DNA of 64,000 nucleotides from Pomacea canaliculata (taxonomy: Eukaryota > Mollusca > Gastropoda > Architaenioglossa > Ampullariidae): the NCBI RefSeq assembly GCF_003073045.1, contig NC_037592.1, forward strand, positions 3,771,924 to 3,835,923, written 5' to 3'. Positions 48,501-60,500 of the stretch are shown in pieces. How positions within the stretch are numbered: the stretch's first letter is position 1; every line of letters starts with the position of its first letter. The translations under genes were made by a program, and so were the position numbers. Under the pieces are notes generated by a model. It was not told the origin of the DNA and ran no database searches. It worked only from the letters and a program-made list of their open reading frames with translations.

Positions 48501-51500
48501 AGAGGAAGAAGAAAGAAAACTGAGAGAGGAAGAAGAAAGAAAACTGAGAGAGGAAGAAGAAAGAAAACTGAGAGAGGAAGAAGAAAGAAGAAGAGAAGAA
48601 GAAATGCAAAGAGAGGCAGAGAGAAAACAGGAAGAGGAGAGACAGCATAAAGAAGAGGAAGAAAGAAAGAAGAAAGCAGAGGAAGATAAAAGAAAGAAGG
48701 AGGAGGAAGAATCAGAAAAGAAGAGAAAAATAGAGGAAGACAAAAAAAGGAAAGAAGAGGAGAAAAGGAAGAAAGAGGAAGAGAAAAGGAAAAAAGAAGA
48801 AGAAGAAAAGAGAATACAAGAAGAAAAACAGAGAATAGAAAGAGAAAAAAAGCAGAGAGAGGAGGAAAAAAGAAGACTAGAAGAAGAAAATATAAAGAAG
48901 AAAGAGGAAGAATGCAAGCAAAAAGAAGCAGAAAAACAGAAAGAAAAAGTATGTGAGTACAAGCAGAGAGAAGAGGAAGAACAGAGGAAAAAAGAAGAGG
49001 CGAAGTTGAAAGAAGAAGGAAAGAAGGCAGTGGAAGAAGAGGCAATAAGACTGATGGACGACAAAGAGAAAAAAGAGAAGGGATGCAGGGAGAATGATGA
49101 GTCTTCAGAAAAGGAAAATGTTGAAAAGTTCAACCTTCTTGCTGAGCAGATTGAGTCTTGTCGTCTTAAGTGGATGAAAATCTGCTTGCCATGGAGGTAG
49201 GTGGAGCAACAAGGTTTGACTTTCTTGCTGCACAGCGTTATTTTCAACAAGCTTTGTTGATTTTCACTCAGATCTTTTTTTTTTTTTTTTTTTTTTTTTT
49301 TGATGAAAACATCACATCTCCTTTGCTGCTTATGTCATGAATAATGTTAATGTCACATAATGTTTCTCCTGACACCAGAGTTTTTACCACAAATAAATTT
49401 TGTTTGTTGTTTGTTCACAAAGTAAGGTCAGTAATGAGCCTTGGAAACAAAAGTTAAATGTCAGGAGAAAAAAGGTACCTCGAAGACCTTCTTCTTCCAA
49501 GAAACTGCCTCCATTGCTAGAGAATACTATTCTTGCAGCCGGGAAAGTACCCTCCCTTCGACAGGTAAAGTGTTACAGTATTGTTCTGTGCCTGTGTGTA
49601 TGTACCTATGGTGTATGTATGAAATCACACACATGCAGATACATGCAGTGTCTATCTGCAGATGTACAGGTATGTGCGAATGGTTATTACTGAATCTGAA
49701 TTTCTTAAGAACTGGTAACTGGATAAATGTAGATAACATTTGTTTAAATGTATGCTGAAGAGCAGGTAACAGATGTTCATGGCAGGTTTGAAGTTCTTAT
49801 CTAACACACTGGGATTTACATGTTAATGTATGAAACTGCAACAGCAGTAGCAAGATCTTGATTTTCTAGATTAATCATTAAGTACAATTTCTCAAACCAG
49901 ACATAGCATAAGAGGAGAAGATAATATCTGAGAATTCAAGATTGCTTAATGTTTTAGTTTGTTGTTTGGTTTTTTTTTGAGGGGGGAAACAGGTCTCCAC
50001 AATGAAAAGTAACTTATGTTTTGATGGTTGTTGTAATGTTGCAGGTGACAGCTCTTGAATTATGTGATCTTCCAGGCCATTCTTTGTCCACACTAGAAGG
50101 ATGTTTAAACTTAAAACACTTAAAGTTAACCAGATGTGGCATTATCTCTCTAGAGCATCTGTCACAGTGTCAGCAGCTGCAGTGCATTGATGTACAGGTA
50201 TCAAAAGCCACACCTTTGCAAACTGCAACACCTGTAATTGTTAATTTAGCCTTATTGTGTGAGAAATGCTGGATGAAATGTGCTAAACCTTTCAACATTC
50301 CATGTATGTTGTCTAGTCAGAAAGTAGGTCTGAGCTTGCGAATATTTTGGATTGAAAGCAGCTGCTATTGGAGCATAGCAATAGAGGTGAAAGAAAGATC
50401 AGTGGAAATCTCTAGCTCCTGATATGTGGTCTTTAGTCAAGGCTTCTACTTGCAGGAAAACCTCATAGAATTTGTGGATCTGAAGGATCTGAACAACCTG
50501 TACATGCTGAACCTTTCCCACAACAAGCTGACTAGCATTCATGGTCTAGACAGCTGCACAAGACTCTGCTGGCTGAACCTTGCTCATAACAAACTGACTC
50601 AGCTAGGTGAGGGACTTTGTGACATTGATCTAATAAGATTAAACGACACTTTATGATTTTAGTCTAATGGCTTCACATCAATAATGAAAAAGGTTCCCAT
50701 TGTCTAGTAGCCATGAATGGGAAAATGAACTGTAAGTGGCTCACTGTGTCAAGGCCATGGCGTATAGAAGACAAGCCCAGTCTTCTCCTTCTACCACTTT
50801 TTATCAGTCATCCATTTGCTGGATGGGGAGGGGGAGGGGAACATTCTAATCACAGCCCAAGTGAGACTGGAATCAGCAAAGTCTGGGTTTGAAAGTCAAG
50901 GACACTAACGATCTCCCTGCCACCCCTTGACCCATTTACATTGTCCTGGCATTTTATTTTTCCTTTATATCTCTACTGAGAATCAGAATTTTTCTTCTAA
51001 CTGCATGATTATTTAATGTTTACACATTGAAAAAAAAATGTATCTCAGAATCAACCCTTGTCATTTATTTTATGTCAAGATTTGTCGTGCCTGCTCACTC
51101 CCTCTTTTTTTCTCAAATGGAGGAAGACTCAAGAGATTGCAAAGATTTAGACTTACTATGCAGTCTTCATTCTTCTTAGAAAAAATGCAAATGCTCTGAG
51201 TAAATGGCAAGCTGAAGTGATTAAAGCAGTCAAAGAAACTAGCAAGCACATAAAACATGAGCATTTTGAATTAACATTTGAATATTTGGCTGCAGATGGA
51301 CTGTCTCCTCTTCGGCATCTGCATACACTACTGGTGTCCAACAATCAGTTAGTGAGTACTGAGGGACTTGACCTCTGCCCAACAATACAGCATTTAGATC
51401 TCTCAGGCAACTACCTCACTGCTATCAAAGGAGTAGAGAAACTTGGACTCCTGTTGGAGTTGGATGCCTCATCTAATAATCTTTCAGAGGTAAGTCCAGA

Positions 51501-54500
51501 ATATTAGAACAGAGTGCATCATTGCAGTTATAATATTGAGGTTCAGAATATTAGAGCAGCATCCATCATACATTGCAGTCATCAAGAAAGAATGATTACA
51601 CATATTGACATATTGATACTTTTTTTTCTAGATTTGTTAAAGAAGAATTGTTGTAACATACAGGAAAATTTAATCCAGCAAAACTGGGAGTCTTTCAGGC
51701 GCTCTGATCACCATGAAATCTCAGAAAAGTCAATAGAAATGTTTGGATATTTGTATTTTTTTTAAAAATATCTTTATCTGGTCCTTTGTGTTTTATTTTG
51801 AAAATCGAAATATTTATCTTTGTGACACACACAAAGCAAACTAAGACTGGTGTGCAAGTTATATATGAGAAACAGCTGACGTAGCACGGGCATGACGTCA
51901 AGCATTGCTAAGTCAGCGAAAGAAGGCCTCGACCTTACCCCGCGAACAGGATAAAAATAGCCTTGCATCTGACCCCACGTACGTGTCCTGCTGTGAGCCG
52001 CCGCTAAGAGAAACACAGTGACACTATGTGTTCGGCTCAACTAATTTGGCCAAGAGAAGGCTCCATAGAGAATTTTGTTTGAATGAATGGTGGTTGCAGA
52101 TGCCAGATCTGCAGAATCAAGTGCTCCTCCAAAGACTGATATTGAGGGAAAACAGCATTGGACCTCACGTGGACTTGTCAGCCATATGGCTTCCTCTTCT
52201 AACTCACCTTGACCTCAGTCAGAATGTGTGAGTTTCTCAAACGACCGTGACTTCATAATGTGTCAACAGACTTTAGTTTTCTTTACATCATTCAGATGTG
52301 TGGGTTTAGTTTTTAAATGTCCTCAGTCTGCAGGCTTGAAGACTTGTTTTAAGTTAAATTAGAGTGTTACTGTTCAAAGAATTTGCTTTATATTAACTTT
52401 CTGTCATTTTGATTTAATTATGTTTAGGTAATACATAAAGCCTCTATTTATAAATTGAAACGATTCTCATTTTCTCCACGTTAAGCAGCAAAGATAAAAT
52501 CAAGTAAATATTGGACTTAATAGCCCATATCTCATTAGTTATTGTTCAGCCCATTGATGTGAATCATGCATTATTTTCCGTCTTCTCCCTACTCCTGGTT
52601 GTCATGACGATGTATGGGAGGGGCGACTACATCCACCTCTCTTTATAAAACAATTTCTGATCTATTTACATGGCTTATATCTCAGAGAGTCACAGAAACA
52701 TGTGCCCTTTATGCTGAAAGATCCAAAAGCTAATACCATGTTTCTTTTTGTGTAGCATTGAAGAGCTGAAGGGGCCTTCTTATGGACTTTTCACTCTGAA
52801 ATTCTTGGACCTTGCTGTGAATCAAATTGTTGGTAAGCTTGAACAAATTCATCATGCACCTTCAGGACCTGATTTACCTGTGCCATGACATTCAGTAAGC
52901 AAGAAATAATGATGTTGATTTCAACCATGCCTGTGTAGAAGCTTCAGATGCAGTGCAGTTTTGAAGAGCACCAAAATATATAAGGACAAAAAAAATTAAA
53001 AGATAAATAAAAGAAAAAGTGTAAGGGGGAAATTAAAATGTGTTGGCATTGTTGCACTATGGGGAGGTCATGTGAAAATAATTATTATGGTCTCATTTTT
53101 AAGCTTTTGAGATAACTTATTGATCTAGTGAGAGGGAAGATTGAACATTTCATGCTTCGTTGAAGTTTTGTCAACTTTTTTTTATTGAAGAAAGGTAGAG
53201 GGTCTTTTTAGTGACCCTCAACTTAAAAAAAAAAACATTTGACACAATAATCAGTACTCTTAAACTGTGCTTGCTTAGTGTTCCTTTTCCTGATGATTTT
53301 CAGACTCATCACAGGTTCTTCCAGCTCTCTCCGCTTGTTTTCAGCTGGAAGACTTAAATTTGCAAGGAAATGTTGCTATGGATGAGGAAAATATAAGGTA
53401 CCAGTGGATAGTGCTTTACTTTGTATTGATTAAAAATTTATTTTGGTCAAATTATTATACCAGTGGTCAGATATTTATGATAATTGTATGAGTACTTACT
53501 CCAGTGTAGTGGTTAATTGCCTTGCTGTATTTAAACTGAAGACAGTGTTTTAAAAGTGATATTCTTCTTAATTTTCTCCATTTTCAAAGCAAACTTCTAA
53601 CATCAGATTAAGGCTTCCGTTTTTTTAGAGCAGAAATGTAAAAATAAATTGCATTTTTTTTAAAGTTTATTATTATCATTATTATATTTTTTGCACTATA
53701 GAAGGGAAAGAAACTAGTCCATTTCTTGTGAGCTTTTAACCATGAAATAACAATCACTCATACTCTCTGTGATTCATTTAAACTTTTGCTTTCTTTGCAG
53801 CACAAAAGCAAAAAGTGAGTTGCCATTGCTGAGATGTTTGAATAGTGAAACTGTAAGGACCCTTTCTGGTGTATCACTGCTTGTACATAAAGCGACCTCT
53901 TTTGAGATCACATGCCTTCAGCAAACCCTTCTCCACAAGGATCTCAAACAGACTAGGGACAGGGATAGCAGGTACAGTCACTTTGTCACCACAAGTGGGA
54001 ATGGAGATGTATGCACTATAGTTGGTGATAAATATATTGGTATGTATCAATATTCATAATGATGATGTAGGTTTTCTATTACACATGATTTGTGAGCATA
54101 TTTGTTCACAATTTCTTCTCCTGATGTTGTTGGTTTTTCAGAATTTGGACGAGTGAGGGAACTTTCCACATGTGTGATGCCTATTTCAACTTCTGTGATA
54201 AGTCCTTTAAGATAGCTGTGGAGCATCGGTATACCCATGAGTATGGAGAACTGGCGTCGGTCAATATTCCTTTTGCTCCACAGACACCCAGGTCATCCAG
54301 CTCCACATCAATGGAGCTGTCAAAGGTACAGCAGCCAGAAAATATGGATCTTGGTGCTGCAGAAATCTCCCTTTCTTCTCCAGAGAACAAAAATTCTAAA
54401 ACTCTGGTGCAAAGGTCTCAAGAGAAACTGGCAGCTACTGTTCATCAAAGCCAGGGAAATCTTAAAATGACAGGTTTGAATACCACAGCAATTTCCCCTC

Positions 54501-57500
54501 GGAAACCATCTTCAGTTTCTGTCACAGCTAAAGAGAAGTTTGAGATGGCCTTGCGTGGGAAGAATGATTCAAGTCCAAGCACAGCTGAATGTTCTTTGGA
54601 CACCAGCCAGCATTGCCAGTCACCTCCCCTGGTAGTAAGCCATAGGAGCCAGGAGCATGCTACTTTCTCATCTGATAAAAATTCTAGTCCCAAGATAACT
54701 CTTCCAGCCTTGAACCTATCTGGTGAAGCCAGAAACACTTCCCTTGAAACCAGATATTATTCTTCACAGCTGTCCAGCATAAAGGTAAAAATAATCTTAT
54801 TTCTTTGAAATTCTTCTCAGAAAACCATTTACAATAATTAAAATCGCTGTTACATTTTTTATTTGTGTTTTCTTTATATCTTTCTTATTCAATTGTTGGC
54901 ATTAAACTTTTTCTGATATATGCAGCAGTCACCCCTGATTGAGAAAGAAAAATATGCAGACACCATGCACCATACAGACATAACGAGAAGTGAAGCCAGA
55001 GACTTGGATCAAAAGCCACTCCTCCATGATAAAGATATCCGAGGAGTTGGTGGACAGTTGGATGCATCTGACCTTTTGCTTCATGAGACATCCAACAGAC
55101 AATGGAAGCTGGCCTCAAGCAACATCACCGCGGATACTGTTGGAGTTCTAATGTTGGTTTTATGTTTCTTAAGTCGGGTCTAACCTTCAGCCCAAGTTTT
55201 TTGCCTCAACCTCCAGACAGTTTTTTTGGCATGTGTACATGTGAGGTTTCGAAAATGAGTTTAGTCACTGGACTCCGGTAGCAAATAAACTACTCATGCC
55301 ACATTTAGTGAAGTTAACGTATGAATTATTCTCCAGATCTCATAGGAAACTAACCCCTGCTATTGAAAGAATCTAGCTCATCTCTCACTTCAGAGGAGTG
55401 AAGTACTGCTTAAAACCCAGATGTTGACCAGTGTGTACTGCCTTCTTTGCATCTTCCACAACTTCTTTGTATCTATTCCTGTGAATTTCTTTATTCATTA
55501 ATCAAACCAGTTGCCCATCCATCCATTTGTAGAAACCATGAGCATTGCAAACAGACAGCTTCATTCTTCTTATTTTCATTGCACAGGAAATCTTCAGGTG
55601 ATGACAACTTTGAGAATTTGGACGATCTGATGGATGGACTTCAGTTTGATATTGATGGGTTTCTTGATCTTGAACAGTTTTCTGTTGATGAAGTAGGTGG
55701 AGTATAAATTTTGAGACTTTACTGGATAAAAATACTTCAAGATAAAGAAATTGTGATAAGACAAATATACTGTGTGAATAGGTAAACATACTAAAAGGTA
55801 AACATACTATGTGATAAGGTAAACACAGCTGATGGCCAGTAATAACTAACACCTTAGCACTTAAAAAAAGCAATTCACAGACTTTGTTGACTTCACCGCA
55901 GCAATTTTCACAGTTTGAATACATTCTTTATTTATTGTGATGGAAATAATATTATTGTGAAAGTTCAAGGCTTTTAAATCTTAAGCACACATGCTATACA
56001 ACAGATACATCATAAAAGTTTGAAAACAAGTAGAGGTGATCACTAAATTTTTTTTATGTGAATTGTTTTTTACTAATTTTCTTTAAGTTTCATAAAGAGT
56101 GGTATCTGATTATGATTCCTTTCCCTTTAGGATCTTTTACCCTTGGGTTTTTTAAATGATTTTTTTTAATGCAATCTAACTGTAAGCAATGAGTGTAGCT
56201 TATGAGTGGTCAATATTTTTCCACAGGATCTTTTGGAGAAAGGATGGAGGCCAGAGGAAAGTCCCCAGATTCCATCCAGGTTTGATAGATATCAGTATAG
56301 TGCACATCTTCCTTACATAAATCTCTTCTACCAGTCCATGTTTTAGAATACACTCTCCAACTACATAATATTCAGATCAGAAAATATATAAATTTTATAG
56401 TACATGTACATATTTCTTGACTGTCTGCTATCTGAACACAATGATATCGTCTTTTTTTCTAGCCATTGCAGAGATCATAGTTATTGGAAATTTGAAGAAA
56501 GTCCATAGGCAGACATGGCAGGTTTGTACTCAGCAGCACAATGTCTTTTATTTCAGCTATCCTGTCCTAGCCCAAATCCCACCAGGGTCTGCCAGTGGAA
56601 AGCCGCCCTTACCACCAGTGCCTTACCTGCATCTGGCCCCTGGCTCTGACACTGCATTAGCACAACCTCCCGGTCTACCAAGCCAGGCCTGGTACCGCAC
56701 TGAGACTCCTGTGAGTGACCTCCAGGCCAGGCAGATACCACGACCACCATCAACAGTGATGAGCTGCGAGGATTCTCAGGCTGCCCCAACTGGACGATCT
56801 CGTCGTGAGGAGAAATTAGCTGAAGAGTGGTGAGCAGGAAGACATTAAGGACTGAGGTTTTTTAGATGCAAAATCCAAGTAACTGCTTATAGCTGTCAGC
56901 TTGAAGAATCTTAACATGTCTTTTCTTTGTCAACAAAGCTGGCATTGCATGCACTTAATATCAGGGCTTACAGGCCTCATGGCTTTACCATATTGGGCCC
57001 AGTTTGAAACTATAGTCTTTTGGGGACATTTGGTCACTCCATATTAAAGCAATAGCAGTCAGAATTACACATTAAACAATCCTATCCTGTGAATTACAGG
57101 AATGCAGTTGAGTCTGAAAAATCCCTTTTCACGAGGTCAGCTAACACAATGCAATAAGATTTGTACAATTTAATGATTATCTAAAACATTAAGAAAAATG
57201 ATAAATATAAATATAATTTTCAACAGATTATTTCTGATGTCAAGGTCATTATGCTAGTATGAATGTTAGTGAACAGTTTGGTATATATTGCTGAAGCTGA
57301 AGCTAATGAGGAAAAGAAGCTTTGACTGTGTGCTTGAAACACAAAGCTGTCATCTGAAGATTATCAAAAGCGGGAATCGCCAAAAAATGTTATATTGTCT
57401 TCATTTCCGTTGAAGATGATGGATAGAAAATATCATGGAAATGTTCAACGTTATGCATGGAGACGTGTTAAGAAAGGGAAGGATTTCAGGGCAAAGGTTA

Positions 57501-60500
57501 AAACATGTGGAATAGAATAGAGAAACAAAAACAAAAGAGCAATTTACAGAAAGTAATACAGGGGAGATATGGAGGGGCCTGAACACCAGGCTGGGAAGGA
57601 GACAGAAGAAGCAAAGTGTAAAATGTGCTGCTGACCCACTCAGATTTGGTATGTTCTCAACACTTAACTATCTTTGTGGTGTCTTTACCAGACATTTTCA
57701 GCTTTCACAGTACATGTGTGTGTGTGATCTTGTGAAATGCTGTTTATATAACTGTTCTTGTGTGTGTTTATGTACATGTGCAGGTATGTGTGTGTAATTA
57801 TGTGACTTGCTGTTTGTAACTGTTCTTGTGTGAACCAAAGACAAATCGCCATTCTGGCTGTGCTATATACAGACATTGATTGATTGTCATATTTTTCATG
57901 TATACATCAGGGGGTTTAAAGACAGCCGAACAGCAGAACTGATGCTGCAGAGGGCCAAGAAGATGAAATACAATGCAGAAAGAAGAAAAAGAATCAGTAA
58001 ACTGGGTTAGTGTTTATGCCACTTTATGTGCTTGAAGCTTTTTTTTAAGGAATTACCTACCCTTAGGGATAAGGAGAATCAAACAGAGAGTCATCATCAT
58101 GATCATCCTTCCCCTAACCAGATCTGGAGCAAGGCGGCCCACCTGTGGGGCCAACTTGCTAGTACCTCTCATCACGGGGACACAATGAGACACTGGTGGC
58201 GAAGGCTTGCCAATGGGGGCCAGTCCTGTGCTGCCATTAATAACACTCCTAGTGGACAACCAGCCAGTTCTTCTTTTGCTTGCTTTACCAGCAACTGCCT
58301 TCTGTGTACCCCTACAGGCCTGTCTGTCTTCAGCCATGCCTCATGTCAATCAACATGAAATAGAGAGTGCAGTGACAATAATAAAGGGTGAAGGAATGGG
58401 AAACCCATGAAGAGGGGAAGTTAGTGGTGCTATCAACTAACTGGATGGTGAAACAAGAGATGTTAATAATTTGGATATCCTTTCTGGCACTTTTTGAAAT
58501 AAAAGACTGACTCTGTTGCATCAAAGAGGATAATAAGAGCGACCACTTACCCTGACTTGTATGTGATCGCGGCCACGCCCTCCTGTTACTAGTATCAGTG
58601 TTTGCGCGTACCTGGTGGTACTTGCTGGTACTTGGTGCTGCGCCTAGTTGTCACAACTCTCAAACTAAAGGTTTTTAATTGTTTTCTTTTGTGAAAGACG
58701 AAAATAGGTGAATTAACAGCATTTCCTTTCCTTAGAAGATTTAACAAATTGCTTTTATCTTTAGTTTGCCACATATACTTCTGCTTAGAAGTTTCACTAG
58801 TCTTGTGTTGTCATTTCTAAAGATGTAAGAAGTGGGTGCAGAAGTGCCTGTGAAGCAATCTGTCGGGACTGCCGGCATCGTATTTCCATGCGAAATGTGC
58901 TCTCTACTTTGACCATTTTGAACCAAGATATGTCATGAACATCGTGAACAAAGACTGCCGGCTGATCTGATGCGAGGTTCCAAACATCTTTGATGTACCC
59001 AATCCACCGAAATACATAAAATATTTTTTCAGAATGGATAGCAAGAACTGAATCCGAATGGTTCCACGCCTCTCAGAAAAACACCTAGAGTTGCCAGGTT
59101 GTTCAGCCCTTTGGGTAAAGTTTGCCTTTCAGGTTCTATCGCACAGTGTTGAAGTTGAAATATCACCAATGGTATCCGATGTTATAAGAAGAGGCCTCTG
59201 AGACTGCTTTCTTTGTTGAACGCATTAATCAACTGTTTAATGCGCTTAACAGCCTTAGCAAGTTTAGCAGCCGAACGATGCGTAATGCCATCTCGGAAAA
59301 GTCGGGTGACATAGAGTACTTGCTCTAAATTTTGTCATGGCTGTCAACTTAAAAGCAATTCATCCTGTATTATTGGATGGAAAATTGCTGTACAAAGCCT
59401 GCTTCAACTGTGGGATGATCGCAAAATGAATGAGGTTAAATTCCTCCACACTAGCGGACTAAATCAAGTCTGCATAGAAAACCTCTTTTCTGTAATACCA
59501 GGAAAAGGAAGACATGGAGATAATCCAAGTCCACGGCAATTTCAGTTCTTTCACCAGGTGATGGTGGATGGTATCATCATGCAAAGTACAAGAAAAAAAC
59601 TGCATCGAAGGCGGAGATCACTTTCTCTTGACGCTGAGCAACATCAGCGCACTCCAGCGATTTCTGACGCAAGATGTGAGCACAAACTAATATCCTAATA
59701 CACGTCCATGATGTGAGCTAAACGAATTTGAAATCTCCCGATATAGTTTTAATAGCTCTGTCGAGAAACTATCGATTCATGAGGACAAAATTTTAACTTA
59801 TATTGATGGTTACCTTGCTAAAAAGATACAAAAGAAAGTGTGTCCAGAATGTAAAGAAATTATTACGGGAAAGCAAGAAGGAACTGTAAGAGAGAACCTG
59901 CTGTCAGATGCGTCATGCAAACGATAGGTTGGCCGCCCCAACATCTCCGCTGGTAACGGTGGGGGAACTGGAAATTATATTCAGAAAACCTGAACAGCAC
60001 GATCCTCCACATGGGCCGAGTGAGAGCTCGATTTCTGGAACGTTATTTTGAACAGAAATCGAGTTCACTCGCATGTCCTTCCATCAAACACAAGCCAGAT
60101 AGTCCTGTTTGCTCTATTGTTTTTTAAATATACGGCTGCAGTTTGCATTGAAAAAAAAAACAGTAAACACTTTTCTGCAGCGTCCGAAAGGAAAAATAGA
60201 AAAATGTTAAAACCATAATCTCTTCGTGTGAAAACAAATCTGTCCAATTACTAAACCAATGTAATGTAGACTTGAAACGTTTTTTTTTTCTCTAAAAAAT
60301 ATATAAGTTGCCCCTTCGAAATAATATATGTTTTCAAGCTTCCGAAAATTATGAAAGCGTGCGCGCCTGACTGTGTGTGTGTTGCCAGTACATGATCGTG
60401 AGAACAAAGGCGCGAGCAGGTAGCGACCTTGACTGCTCTAAACGCGGACATGTTCGTGGTCCTAAGTGGCCCTGTGCACCGTGACCGCCGCCTGACTTCA

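Noticed and set aside
48408-48590. Regular short repeats that could suggest a CRISPR-like array
   Set aside because: Units are directly adjacent, without spacers, and in frame inside a eukaryotic coding exon.
48292-49250. Long Ser/Phe/Leu-rich open frames (up to 292 codons) on the minus strand
   Set aside because: They are the antisense of the Glu/Lys-rich LRRIQ1 exon; low-complexity AAG/GAA codons have no reverse stops.
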